DNA of 64,000 nt from Diphasiastrum complanatum (lineage: Eukaryota > Streptophyta > Lycopodiopsida > Lycopodiales > Lycopodiaceae): NCBI GenBank assembly GCA_029204225.1, contig CM055092.1, positions 66,006,923 through 66,070,922 on the forward strand, given 5' to 3'. Under the pieces are notes generated by a model. That model was given only the letters and a program-made list of their open reading frames with translations. It searched no databases and had not been told where the DNA came from. Of this stretch, positions 43,911 through 56,497 are shown piece after piece. Each line of letters opens with the position of its first letter. The stretch's first letter is position 1. The translations under genes and the position numbers were made by a program.

Positions 43911-45984
43911 GCCACTTGCCTTCCTTCCTCATCATATGTGAGCCTCCTTGGCTCAGATCTTTCTCTTGTAGATCTTCTTGGTGTGGTTGCTTGAAGTTGT
44001 TCCTCCTCAAGCCTCGGCCTCACCACTTCTTGAGCAGCATCAAGATTGATAATTGTAGATCTTGCATGAGACTCCTTGATTTGTGCATCATCCAAGTTAA
44101 ACTTCTGATCTTCATGGAAGATCACATCTCTACTAACAACATTTTTCTCAATAGAGAGAAGATATACTTTGTATGCTTTTTTAGTAGACGCATATCCTAC
44201 AAAAATTCCTTTAACAACACTAGGATCTTCCTTCTTCCTAGTCTCTAGAGGTACATGCACAAAGCATACATAGCCAAAAATCCTAAGATGATCTACCTTA
44301 GGCTTTTTCTTATACAACATCTCAAATGGTGTTTTTCCTCCTATTGCAAGATTAGGAAGCCTATTACATAGATAGTTTGCACATGCAACTGCTTCTCCCC
44401 AAAACTCTTTAGGCAGAGAAGCTTCTAGCCTAATGCCTTTTGCACATTCACACAAAGTTCAATTTTTTCTCTCAACAACCATCATTTTGCTGAGGAGTAT
44501 ATGAACAAGAAAACTCTCTTTGAATTCCCTCTCTCTCACAAAAGTCTTTAAACTTATTGGAGGTGTATTCTCCTCCACTATCACTTCTCAAAGCTTTCAA
44601 CTTGAAAGAAAACCGCTTTTTTACATAAGCTTTGAAAGTAATGAGAACATCATAAACCACGGCTTTAGAAGATAGCATATAGATCCAAGAATATCTTGTA
44701 TAATCATCTACAAAGGAAACAAAGCAATTTGCTCCTCCTTTGCTCTTAGTTGATGAGAAATGAACATCAGAGTACACGAGTTCAAATGGTTGCTTTGTTT
44801 TGATGCTTGATCTTGGAAAAGGCCTTCTGTGTGATTTTGCCAAAACACAAGCTTCACAAGGTTGAAGCTCCTTTGACAATGTCTTTGGTAGTCCAACAGC
44901 TTTTCCTTCCTTGACCATAGATTGCATGGCTTTGAAATTGGGATGACCCAATCTCTTATGCCACAGATCTTCCTGAAGACCCTTGGTCTCATAAGCAATA
45001 TCTGAAATGTTAGCACTCTCCCTAGAATCTAGTTTGTACAATTTACCAATTCTAGATCCTCTAGCAATAACTTCATTTTCTCTTGAGATTATACATTTGT
45101 CAACTTGAAACTTGACATCCAATCCACTATCAAACAATTGTCCTACACTAATGAGATTCTTGGTTAGTCTAGGTACATAAAGTACATCATGCAAGCAAAA
45201 AGATTTTGATGATGATGCATGCAGTGGAATACTACCTATTCCTTCAATTCTACACTCTACATCATTAGCAATATAGATTGATCTTTTTGCACCTAGATAT
45301 GGCATGAGACTAGTGAAAGAGTTTCTAGAACTAGAGATATGGGAACTAGCCCCACTATCTATCCACCAGACTTCTTCATTCTTGAAAGAAAAAGATGAAA
45401 AAGTAGACATCATTAAAGAATCCTCTCTTTCACTCTCAACACCCTCACACTCATCCTCATTAGTAAGATTAGCTTGCTTAGATTGGTTCTTCTTATTCAA
45501 ACAATTTGATGCATAGTGTCCCTTCCCGCCACATAAAAAAAAATTTGATCTTTGACAGCTTCTTGTTGCAACTGGATGTTGCAACTTGTGAGGATTGATC
45601 CTCACCACCTTCCTTGGCTTTGTCCTTCTTGAAGTGTTGTTGTCCTTTGCCCTTGCCTCTTGACTTGTCTTTGATGAAGAGTGCTTTGTCATCTCCACCA
45701 TCTTTCAATGAAAGTCTGTTGATCCTCAGCATCTTGTTCTCTTGCCTGCTTTCTTCAGCAATGAGAACACCTTTCAGTGTCTCCAAGGATGGAAGATCCT
45801 CTCTGACAGCATAAGTTTGCACAATATTGTCATACTCATCTCTAAGTCCATTAAGGACTACTTGAACAAGTTCAGTGTTCTTAAGACCATCTCCAATGCT
45901 AGCTAACTCTTGATGAAGATCCTTTACTCTCATTAGATATGATGAAGCACTCTCATCTACTCTCTGACTAATATTGAAAACCAT
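43911..45984 (-). pseudogene. Ty1/copia gag-protease-integrase fragment, copy B
   Basis: Read from 45984. A truncated gag (ISQRVDESASSYLMRVKDLH, VVLNGLRDEYDNIV) leads to a zinc knuckle, LCGGKGHYASNC, whose first Cys is lost at an A-run frameshift near 45,535. Then come the protease IDSGASSHI, DVLYVPRLTKNLISVGQLF, pre-integrase LWHKRLGHPNFKAM...CEACVLAK, and integrase VDDYTRYSWIY, RSDSGGEYTSNKF. A frameshift at PQQND (about 44,465) separates the integrase C-terminus (44455-43918). RT is missing. The gag end at about 45,984 abuts an R1-type repeat. Confidence 0.88.
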
Positions 45985-46100
45985 AATACTCACCCAACAT
46001 TGATTTCAACGTTGAATGCCCATTAAAACATTTTAATATTTTCTAGAAACTTTGAACATCATATTTTTTGGGTGCTAAGGTGGGGTCTTCCAAGTTGGGC
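45985..46100. repeat. Repeat family R1, partial third copy
   Basis: About 110 bp, diverged, aligns with the end of R1 (17,093-17,206): CC(C/A)ACATTGA(T/A)TTCAAC near the start and AAGGTGGGGT(C/A)(T/C)TCC at the end. Confidence 0.6.
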
Positions 46101-48034
46101 TTAGCATATGCCCTCACCCCACATTTTTTAGTGCATAAGAACTTTAAGATTTTTGTTTTATTTTTTATTTTTGAGGGATTTATACAACCTCGGGACTTTT
46201 CTAAATCTTGAAAAACCAAGGGCGTTAAAACGTGGAAAGCCCTTAGGTTGAGGCCCCACTATACTTTTGCAATTGCATTGGCACCGTTGGCAACCATGCT
46301 CATAAAGCATTTGCAAGCCAACCTTATAAAAAGACTATGGCATTTCTATGGAAGGGATAGAATTCGAACCTAAATATACTCCTATATTTGAAAATCATGA
46401 CTTAACTCATTGCATTTGAAAATCATGACTTAATTCATTGCATTTTTCATAGGCTTTATAAAGCTTACAAATTTTGTAACTAATAGGTGAAATGTCAACC
46501 CCCGTAGTCAAGTTGGACAACAATGTTATATGCAAAGCTAATGAGCAAGGCTCGAATCATGGCCACGGTGGATATGAGACATGCTAGGAGCTTGCTCTGA
46601 AGCCTTGGGACTTGCCTAGGCCATCTTGTAAATGTTGTATATAAGTACAACTAGAGTTGTTAATGCTACCACACCCCCCATAAAAAAAATTGATAGGTGA
46701 AATGCCAATTCAAGTGTTTACCTATACAACTTTATCACTTTTTTACATTCATTGCTTGGTAGGCCATGCCCAAGCCAATGTGTGGATAGGGAGGAAGTTG
46801 ACAAGACTACTAGGGTGGCAAGTCACTCTCAAGCCACAGTGGGGGTATTAGGTGGTAGTGTGCAACCTCCATGCTTCTCCAAACCCTCCATTTCCTTAAA
46901 CAACATCACAACCATAGCTATGGAGGTTGCATGATGCTCACACTAGGCATGTCAATGATGTCACCATACATACGCCTCTATCCCCATCCTTCCATGTTAT
47001 TTGATCTCTAACTTCTTACTAGAAGAGCAACAACGCTCATCCTTGAAAGTCATAGTGTTCGTAAAGCTCTTTTAATGGTACAACCAACTACTTTCACTTC
47101 CTTTGAAACTCAAATGTTTTTCTTTTAGTGGATGATGTATGTGTTAAAGATATTTTTGCTTGGAATTGGGAACCCAAGTCCTTGTATAGGGGGTCAATAC
47201 CCCACAAAATATGCTTGAAGCATAACTTTCTCATTCACATGTATGAGCTACTAGAACTTTCTTTTCTAGGGGTTTGACATTTTGAGAGTAACTTTTTGTG
47301 ACTTCTTAAGTTTTTCTTGGAGATGGGCTATAGAAAAGTTATGGTGGTTTTGGCATTTTGTGAGTAAGTTTTTTGCGAGTTTCTTTATACCCATGATTTA
47401 ACAAGACAGGGGGCACATGATGTGCTACCCTTTTGACTTAATCAATTTGGTAAGGTTTCAAATAAACTATTTAGTGCCACTTTAAATTTCATGCTAGCAA
47501 CAATCTAATATGAGATCGAGCATCTTGAGGGTTTGTTGATGCCTTTTGTACGTATTAGTACCACATGCCCTTCTGCTCTATTGATATCGATTATATGAAT
47601 GCAAGCATAATCATGTTAGAAAATTCATTAATATTTGAACTGTTATAGGTCTCATGCAATTTCCAAAAGCTTAGTTGCCAAATATGTTTCTTCTAAATGA
47701 TTACTAGTGGTCAAAAAAATTGTGTTCACACCACCAATTTTTAAAATTAGGATGTTTAACTTGACCTTGGGCTAGTAGAATGGGAGGGGAGATTTCATTC
47801 TTCATAAATTCAATCAATTAATAGTGAAATTCAAATCTACTCTTATAAGCTTATGTTATTTAACATACAAATATTGTTCAAATTTTTTTTGTTTTGTCTT
47901 ATTTATAAAGGTTTTCTCTAGTGCTACCGTTTTCGAAGAAATTAGATTTGATTGTTTTATTTCAGTTATTGTTTGGAATGGGTTTGAGCTAAGGTGAAAT
48001 TAATTAAAAATTTGTACATATAAATTTTTTATCA
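46101..48034. other. Intergenic, no gene recognised
   Basis: AT-rich; open frames are short and carry no motif. No LTR pair, terminal repeat or RNA gene seen. Confidence 0.35.
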
Positions 48035-48615
48035 AATGACTTAGAAAGGACCAAAGATCAAAGGCTACGCACAAAGTAAAGGCATCGACTACGAGGAGAC
48101 TTTTGCACTAGTGTGTAAGTGGAATATTGTACAATTGCTTACTGCTTAGCTTCTCATTTTGGTTGGCCTTTACATCAGATGGATGTAAAATCTATCTTTC
48201 TAAATGGTGATTCAGAAGAAGAAGTGTTTCTGGATCTACTTGAAGGCTTTGTTGAGAGAGGACATAAGCATAAATTATGTCACTTGAAGAAAGCTCTTTA
48301 TGGCCTCAAACATGCACCACATGTATGTTATAGCAGGATTGATACATATTTCCGTTCAAGGAGGATGGTGAGAATACATTCAGACCCTAATCTGTATGTC
48401 TTACGGGTTTGATGGTATGATTGCTTTGGTTGCACTTTATATTGATGACTTGATTTTTACTGATAATAATCAAGAAATGATCAATATGATCAAGACTGAT
48501 CCCATAAATCAATTCAAGATGATAGATCTCAACCTACTAATGCACTATTGTCTTGGAGTGGAAGTGGAAGTGTGGCAAAAAGGACATAAGGTGGGGCTAA
48601 CATAGGTCAAGTGCT
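48035..48615 (+). pseudogene. Copia RT fragment, sister copy of the 49.97 kb element
   Basis: Encodes [50 protein letters not shown], then after a one-base shift GFDGMIALVALYIDDLIFT and HYCLGVEVEVWQKGH. It aligns almost residue for residue with the RT at 54,330-54,865, so it is from the same family. No LTR is attached. The catalytic YVDD reads YIDD. Confidence 0.85.
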
Positions 48616-49374
48616 AGAATCCCCATCATCGTGCCGGTCATTGCTAAAGCACAAACAGGTGATGAACGCTACGTTGCCACCCAACCATAGAGGTACTGCC
48701 ACCTCACCCCATGCACTGGAGCTATAGACCACCATCAAGCAAGCTCTACACCACCACAAACTTTCCCAGATATGGACGAAGAATATCGTTCATCATCTGC
48801 TGGACCTGAAACTCACAAAGGTTTCTAACTTGCAGTGTTTCACTCAAATGTTGACTTCTAATCCAACAGATGGATTTGTAATCACAGTTCTATCACTCCC
48901 TCACAAGCTGGAATGAAGATAAGATGAGATGAAAACTACACTCAAGCAAATCTTGCCAATCTTGGCTATTCTTGGACAAAAACTGACTCTATCTCTCTCA
49001 TTCCTTTGTACTTTCAAGACCTGATTTCCACTTTAAGAGGGTCTGAAATCAGCTTAGATTAATTAGTTTTCATGAAACAAATTCAAAACTAATCAATGGC
49101 AAGTGATCTTGGTAGTTACTCTAGGATTTGCACCAAAAATTACATTAAACTGACACCAGAGGAATTTTCTATGATCCAATGAATATGGGTTATTAAATGC
49201 TGGTTCAGAGATGCCCACACGTGTGAATAGTACGGATTTTGATCCTGAAAAAGTTTGGGATCAAATCCCCTCACCAAAACCTGGATACCAGCTCGCCCTT
49301 CCAATACTAGCTTTTTGCACCAAAACCTGCTAAAACTGGATTAGATTCAAACACAGATCAATGGCCTTGTACTT
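48616..49374. other. No gene recognised; likely copia leader on the minus strand
   Basis: Lies just inside a minus-strand primer binding site and carries a CACACGTGTG palindrome at 49216. No coding content. Confidence 0.35.
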
Positions 49375-49968
49375 GGCTCTGATACCATGTGAAAAATACA
49401 GTACTAAGGACCATAAATGGATCTTTGAATGATCCACAAGGTGATTGTATGCTTGTTAAACAATCTATCAGAAACTAGTCATCAAAAAACAAAATCTAGT
49501 TTAGCAGCTTGATAGGAAACAAGTATAGACAATCAAAGCATTGATCAAATAGTATAATCCAACTCCACACGTGTGGAGATAAGGCTGTAGTACGGCCTGT
49601 AGACAGTGTTTACAAAGTGCCAAAGCTGGGTTTCATTGGAAATCAAGAGTAATCACCATACAATGAGAGGAAACTCGAGTTTCTCCTTGAGGCTCCAAAA
49701 ATTTCTATCTTCTCACTATGGAGAATGGGAATACATAGTAAAACACACTTCCTTTGCAAAGTTAGGTGAAAATCCAGCATGTAATAAGGAAGTAGACTCC
49801 ACTTTCTTGCCCTAATGTGAAAACCCTAGCCTAGATCCCATGCTTGGTAGGTGCATGGTAGGTACAAATCTCATCATAAATCATGGTCTAGATCCTACAA
49901 AGTAGGAATCACTACCAAATAGACACAGCCACTCCTCTTGACTCGTGGTAACCTACTTTAGGTATGTA
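49375..49968 (-). repeat. Copia LTR end with primer binding site (minus strand)
   Basis: GGCTCTGATACCA at 49375-49387 is the exact complement of TGGTATCAGAGCC. Immediately outside it, TG at 49388 is the LTR's CA end on the minus strand. LTR-like sequence with a CTCCACACGTGTGGAG palindrome (about 49563-49578) follows. The outer LTR end is obscured where the next element is inserted. Confidence 0.7.
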
Positions 49969-49974
49969 TGTACA

Positions 49975-50248
49975 GTTAGAATTCAAGTTAGAATCACTGT
50001 GTGACTGTAAGTGGGTCCTATCATTGATAAGGATCAGTTGGCCTCGCCACGAGGCAAGTCGACGAGACACGCGTCCTGCCAACGGCAACCTGGGTCATGC
50101 ATGGGTTGCCTGAGTGAACAACTATATGTACAGTGTAATTTCATTTTGAGAGCAACACCAATGATTCTTGGTGGATTGAGGAGAGTGATTTTCTATCTGT
50201 GTTACTGTGTAGCATGATCTGTGTTCCTGTGCAAAGCAAATTCTAAGT
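49975..50248 (+). repeat. 5' LTR of copia element
   Basis: 274 bp. Matches the 3' LTR except for about seven scattered changes and one block (50150-50180) that is almost unrelated. Confidence 0.93.
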
Positions 50249-51540
50249 TGGTATCAGAGCCATACAGGGAGTGTACACAGTACAGTGTCGTCGTTGAAGA
50301 GAGCTTCGGAAGAACTGTCTTCTGAGAGTTCGGGATTTTACGACGGGTTGAAGATGGAAAGAGAAGCACTGGTGCATGGTTTCTAATTTATAGAGGCTTG
50401 CTAAGCTCAGCAGAGGGATTATTAGCCTGTGCATAGCATCAGACAGGGAAAAATTTGGTGAAAGATTAACAATTTCGAAGCCAGCTGGAACCGGACTTGG
50501 GGTTACGGCTTTTATACATAAATGGTGATTTCTTCGCTGTTTGTGCACCGTTTTGGATGTCGTAAGGACAGGAAGGAAGCTAATCACACTGTCAATCAGC
50601 CATGGAGAGATTCTGAGGTTTATGTCAGAGATCTGTCTCTAGACAGTTAACCTAGTAGATTTGCAGTAATAAGGTGAAAAAGCCACTTTGTCAAGACTGT
50701 TTCTCCATGGAATTTTCTGACTGAACATTCTATAGTCATGGATTCAGTAGGGCGACTCTGCTCCAGGCCTCAGATCGTGCTCAAAACGATCCACAGGAGA
50801 GCTTGATCCGATCTTTTTGAGGGAAGGGAGGCACGGCCGCAGGCAGGGAAGTCGCGGGCAGTTCGCGCGCCCAACGCGATGAAGAACTTAGTGTATCGAA
50901 GTCCTTAGCGTATGCAGGAGTTTGGTTCGATGCCTAGATATACTTTGAACCTGTAGATGAGGTGTCAAGTGAATCAACGGTCCAGAATCTGTGATGGGAG
51001 AGAAATTTGAACCACAAGATTTGGTTCAGCCATTGGATGAGCTTTAAACAGGGTCCTGAAGAATTGAAGTGCATTCTGGCCTTCAACTTCATTAAAAATT
51101 TTCATACTGAAAGTTGAGTTGGGTCCCTTCACAAGTGAAGAGTGAAGTTTCTTCAAAGTGAAGAGACAGTTCAAAAGCTAGAAAAGTCCCTATTTTTGGG
51201 TCCTTTGCCCGTTTTGACCCAAACGAAAGGCTATAACCTCCAAACGAAGGGCACCCGGACTGTACCTGCAAGTACGGTACAGCAAAACAGAGCGGTTGCA
51301 GCGGAGAAAGTGTTCAGAGTACGCCAGAAGTAGTTTCACCATTCCATTGGGCACGTTGTTGGGAATTGACGACTGAGTGCATTTCGGAAGGCGACGCCGA
51401 TTTGGCTTTCAAATTGGTGGAAAAGCGGCAAGTGGCCTGGTAAGAAAAAAAGTGCAGGTCATTATTTTCAACTTCTGACATCACTGTTGGCCTCGACATA
51501 CTGTTCTTAGCCTAAGGCAGAAGTTTTAAGCAGTTTTGCA
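50249..51540 (+). other. Primer binding site and leader of copia element
   Basis: TGGTATCAGAGCC at 50249-50261 followed by about 1.3 kb of untranslated leader. Open frames in it are short and without motif. Confidence 0.7.
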
Positions 51541-52086
51541 ATGGCAAACATGGGAGAGTCCATTTTGAGTGAAAGTAGCAAATTGGATGGGATTTCCAAC
51601 TATGCAGTGTGGAAATTCAAAATGAAAAACATACTGATGGAGAAAGACGTGTGGGAAGTCGTCACAGGTGATGAGAGAAGGCCGCCAAATGAAGCAGACA
51701 TCAAAGTGTTCGACAAAAAGATGAGGAAAGCTTTGACCTTCATTAACTTGTCAGTGAAGGATCACATCGTTACCCACATTTGTGATGCTATTACATCCAG
51801 ACAGGCATGGGATGTGCTAAAGGAGCAGTTCGAGACGTCAAATCCGTCAAGAATCATGTTTCTGAAGTCAAAGTTGAATAGTGCCCGCATGGAGCAAGGA
51901 GAGCACATTCAGACGTACATGACCAGAATCAAGACAATGAGAGATGAACTGCATTCTATTGGAGAACGCATACGTGATGTGGAGCTGGTGCATAATGCAT
52001 TATGCGGCATTGCAGAACCCTATCAGATGTTTGTGAGCGGAATAGCATCAAGAGAAAGATTGCCAACCTTTGACGAGCTCACATGA
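51541..52086 (+). pseudogene. Copia gag (UBN2-type)
   Basis: 181 codons forming the capsid part: LDGISNYAVWKFKMKNILM near the start, then W(D)VL-KEQFE and SARMEQGEHIQTYMTRIKTM, the retrotransposon gag pattern that assembles the virus-like particle. A TGA at 52084 and a TAG at 52096 interrupt the frame before the zinc knuckle, where family members read through. Both lie in the same frame as the pol part, so they are simple stop mutations. Confidence 0.9.
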
Positions 52087-52098
52087 ATCTTGATGTAG

Positions 52099-55000
52099 GA
52101 AGAGCAACGACGAGAAATGGTGAAAGCTAGACGTCAAAATACTGATGATCAGGCACTTGCAACATGCCAAAAACAAGGCAAGGGCAAGGGCAAGAAGAAG
52201 ACTAAACAGCAATTTGCCAAGTCTCAGGAGGATGAGGGATCTTCCAGCAAAACTAAGAAGAAAGGCAAGTGCTTCCATTGTGGTAAAAAGGGCCACTGGA
52301 AGAGTGAATGTCGCAAATTCCTGGCGGAACAAGGCAAGGGAAAACCAAAACAAGCAGGCAACCTTGTCGATGAAGGTGAGATTGAAGACTCTAGCATCTT
52401 CATATCTGCATTGTCATCTAATCAAGATGATCAAGCATGGTATATTGACTCAGGAGCCACAAGACACATGACAGGTAACAAGAACTGGTTCAGTAGTTTG
52501 AAGGCATTGAATAATGGAACATTTGTTTCACAAGCAAATGGTGAGGTGTGCATGATCAAGGGGATTGGCACAGTTTCAATCCAACTGCCTGACGGCAAAA
52601 GCAAGATGATCAGGGAGGTACTTTACGTACCAGGTTTGAAGAAAAAATTACTTTCTGTTGGAGTCATTACTGATCAAAATTTGAAAGTAGAATTGAAGGA
52701 TGCGAACCAAAAGTTCAAAGTTATTGCGAATGGAGTAAGAGAGCCCAATACAAAATTGTACAGGTTGAATGCCACAATCAAGGGGCAACATGGACTTGTG
52801 TTATCCATTCCTTCGCAAACTGAGTTATGGCACAAGAGGCTTGGTCACTTGAACTTGGGAAGCCTCAGTTTGATGAGAAAATTGGAAATGGTGACAGGAC
52901 TGCCTACAATAGAAGATCACTTGAAATCGATGTGCGAATCTTGTATATATGGGAAGCAGCATCGAGAGAAGTTCAATAAAGGGGGTGTTGCAAGAGCAAA
53001 GAACATCCTGGATTTAATCCATACAGATTTATGCGGGCCCATGAGGACCATGTCCTTAGGAAAAGCCTTCTATTTCATGACCTTTATTGATGATATGTCA
53101 CGTAAGAAGTGGATCTACTTCTTGAAGAAGAAATCAGATGCTTTTGATAACTTCAAGAACTTCAAAAACTTGGTCGAAAATCAGACAAGTAAGAAGATCA
53201 AAGTCCTAAGATCAGATAGTGGAGGTGAGTATAAGTCTAATGACTTCAATGATCTTTGTGATCAATGTGGAATTAAAAGACAATTAACGCAAGCTCATAC
53301 TCCTGCTCTCAATGGTGTAGCTGAGCGCAAAAATCGCACGATTGTGGAAAGTGCCAGATCTATGCTAGCTGAGATGAAATTACCAAAAGATTTTTGGTCA
53401 GAAGCATGTAGCATGGCAGTCTATCTTCAAAATAGAAGTCCTACCATTGCCATACCAAAAATTACAGCTGAGGAAGCATTCACAAAGAAAAAGCCAAAGG
53501 TGAACCACTTGCGAATCTTTGGATGTAAGGCCTTTGTACATATTCCTAAGGAAGAAAGACGTAAACTTGATGTAAAAGCTATCAAGTGCATATTCCTAGG
53601 ATATGATGATCGCGTGAAAGGCTATAGATGTTTTGATCCAGTCGAAACAAAATCCTTATAAGCCGAGATGTTATCTTTGATGAATCCAAGATGTATGAAG
53701 ACGAAGATGCTGAGAAGATAGACACATCCAGTAGGAAAAGTGGCATAGTGAGGATTCCACCTGATGATGATCCATTCATTGACCTTCCAAGTGATGAACA
53801 TGAGGATACATCTCAAGATACTACTACTCAACCTCAAGAAACGGGTTGGAGAGGTAGGGACAAACCTTTTGGTGCAAGAAGGATTGAAACTGCAGGTGAC
53901 AAATGCAAGGAGAAGGATGTACCGTGGGATACATTTTCACCAGGAAGCCGATCACCTGACATAAATCTCCCTAAGTGGTTTGAGAGATTGATGGAGAGCC
54001 GCGATATAGATGACTTTCCAGGATCATCTAACCAGGGAGAGCTACAAAGATCAACAAGAGAGAAGATACTACCTGAAAGGTATGAAGCAGATTATGCTCT
54101 GTTATCCAGCATTATTCAAAGCAAAGAACCTTCGACTTATGGTGAAGCGAAGGATGATGACATTTGGATCAAAGCCATGGGAGAGGAGATGGAGTCAATT
54201 GCTAAGCATAGCACATGGGACTTAGTAGAACCACCAGTTGGCAAGAAACCCATTGGTTGCAAATGGGTATATTACACTAAGTACCATGCAGATGGAAGCA
54301 TAGCAAAGCACAAAGCAAGATTGGTAATCAAAGGGTACGCACAAAATAAAGGCATTGACTATGAGGAGACCTTTGCGCCGGTGTGTAAGTGGAATACTCT
54401 ACGTCTACTTATTGCTTTAGCTTTACATTTTGGTTGGCCTTTACGTCAGGTGGATGTGAAATCTGCTTTTCTAAATGGTGAGTTAGAAGAAGTAGTGTTC
54501 ATGGATCAACCTGAAGGCTTTGTAACGAAAGGACAGGAAAATAAAGTATGTCGCTGGAAGAAAGCGCTTTATGGTCTTAAACAAGCACCATGTGCGTGGT
54601 ATAGCAGGATTGATGCCTACTTTCGTTCAAAAGGGATGGTGAGAACACATTCTGATCCAAATCTATATGTCTTATGCTTTGATGGTATGGTTGCTTTGAT
54701 TGCTCTTTATGTTGATGACTTGATTATTACGGGAAATAATCAAGAGATGATAGACATAATCAAGACCTCATGAAACAATTTGAGATGACGGATCTCAGCC
54801 TGATGCATTACTGCCTTGGAGTAGAAGTGTGGCAAAAAGGCCATGAAGTGGGTTTAACACAGGTGAAATATGTCAAAGAGTTACTACACGGGTTTAGGTT
54901 GCAGGATTGCAAACCAATAAATGCTCCTATTGAACCAGGTAAAAGGCTTTCTAAGCTTGATGAATCACAGTCATTTGATGCTATGCTATATAGACAGCTA

Positions 55001-55655
55001 GTAGGGAGCTTGATTTACCTTACCACAACTAGACCAGATATATGCTATGTTGTTGGCATTGTAAGTCAGTTTATGGCAGCACCTACGAAAACGCATTGGA
55101 AAGCAGCTAAACGCATTTTGCGTTATGTGAAAGGCACATCAGAGTATGGCTTGATTTACAGGAAGCATGATGGTTTACCTGAGTTGTGTGGCTATGTGGA
55201 TGCGAAATGAGGAGGTGACTATGATGATCGTAGATCCACCACAAGATATATATTCCAGTTTTGTGGTAATTGCTTTTCCTGGTCTAGTAAGAAGCAAAGT
55301 ACAATTGCTCTTTCCACCACAGAAGCAGAGTATAAGGCAATGTGTAGTGCTGCACAAGAAGCTATATGGTTGAGACAAATCTTGGAAGAGATTGGCATAA
55401 AGCAGAAAAATCCCACAACTTTACATAGCGACAGTCAGAGTGGCATTCAGCTAGCAAAGAATCCAGTGTTCCATGCGAGAACTAAACACATTGAGATTCA
55501 ATATCACTTACATACGCGAAAGACTGCTAAGTCGTGAAATTCATGTTGTTCATTGTAGCACAGAAGAACAACTAGCTGATATTTTCACTAAGCCACTTAC
55601 TGGAGAAAAGTTTGATAAGTTTAGATCAAAACTTTCTGTATTTAAAGTTTGTTGA
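52099..55655 (+). pseudogene. Copia pol: zinc knuckle, protease, integrase, RT, RNase H
   Basis: Zinc knuckle CFHCGKKGHWKSEC (52270-52311). Protease D-S-G at 52447-52455 (WYIDSGATRHM). Pre-integrase LWHKRLGHLN...CESCIYGK (about 52,825-52,960). Integrase catalytic core HTDLCGPM, RSDSGGEY and GVAERKN (about 53,020-53,345), then IFLGYD. A frameshift near 53,650 leads to the acidic linker and RT (VDVKSAFLNGELEE, KALYGLKQAP, YVDDLIITG near 54,710). A second frameshift near 54,765 leads to LMHYCLGVEVWQKG, QLVGSLIYLTTTRPDI. A TGA at 55208 stands in the RNase H (VDAD-W region), and a third frameshift lies near 55,510 before LADIFTKPL. Confidence 0.93.
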
Positions 55656-55709
55656 CTTTAAAGCTATGTATATGACTGTATAAAAAGTGACTCTACTTTA
55701 AAGGAGAGA

Positions 55710-55983
55710 GTTAGAATTAAAGTTAGAATCACTGTGTGACTGTAAGTGGGTCCTATCAGTGGATAAGGATCAGTTGGCCTCGCCACGAGGCAAGTCGACG
55801 GGACACGCGTCCTGCCAACGGCAACCTGGGTCATGCATGGGTTGCCTGAGTGAACAACTATATGTACAGTGTAATTTCATTTTGAGAAATACAATTGCTA
55901 TGTGAGCTTGCTGAGGAGAGCGATTTTCTGTCTGTGTTACTGTGTAGCATGATCTATGTTCCTGTGCAAAGCAAATTCTAAGT
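55710..55983 (+). repeat. 3' LTR of copia element
   Basis: Partner of 49975-50248. Followed by the target duplication TGTACA. Confidence 0.93.
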
Positions 55984-56104
55984 TGTACAAGTGGCACTTT
56001 GGCCATTCAAGTAACCAACAAACAATATTGACAAAATGTACAATATTCTACATGGCTAGATTTGCCAATGTAGGCAATTTTTCACAAGAATAAATTCAAC
56101 ATGG

Positions 56105-56260
56105 ATAAAAATGTGATTGGGTGTAGTGGGTTTTCAAGCTCAAGTTGAATCAATATGGGAGTATTTCTAAGCATAAGGCAAGGCTTGTGGCCAAGGGGTA
56201 TGCTCAATCCAAGGGCATAGATTATGATGAGGCCTTTGCTGAAGCGAAAAACATTACTGG
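56105..56260 (+). pseudogene. Copia RT N-terminal fragment
   Basis: Encodes KNVIGC and, after a short degenerate stretch, [20 protein letters not shown] followed by GIDYDEAFA, the start of copia RT. It breaks off at AEAKN. It may be the upstream half of the element whose RNase H lies at 57,080. Confidence 0.8.
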
Positions 56261-56497
56261 ATGGATTTCGGATATGATTGTTGGTCACTGCCTGCTATAT
56301 CATTCTTACAATTCTCCAAAAAATAGACAGACACTGCTGACCTATGTTGTAAATTAGTTTAGCATTCAACAAGATTGAACCAATGTGCGGAATAGATAAA
56401 ACAAGTGAATGAGATACACGAGCAATAACAGACAGTAATTTATTCGAGATCAGACAAGATTTAGAATGATATGTGCATAACACCTACAACATCATCG

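Larger units (their letters stand above)
49975..55983 (+). mobile_element. Near-complete Ty1/copia retrotransposon
   Basis: About 6.0 kb with 274 bp LTRs (49975-50248, 55710-55983), flanked by TGTACA (49969-49974) and TGTACA (55984-55989), a preserved target duplication. The primer binding site TGGTATCAGAGCC is at 50249-50261, and the purine tract AAAGGAGAGAG precedes the 3' LTR. Domain order gag, zinc knuckle, protease, integrase, RT, RNase H is copia-specific. The LTRs lack the usual TG...CA ends (GTTAG...TAAGT). Coding is broken by three stops and three frameshifts, so the copy cannot move on its own. Confidence 0.95.

Noticed and set aside
50249-50261. Possible tRNA-related sequence TGGTATCAGAGCC (also 38424 and, reversed, 49375)
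   Set aside because: It is a retrotransposon primer binding site, complementary to tRNA, not a tRNA gene; no cloverleaf surrounds it.
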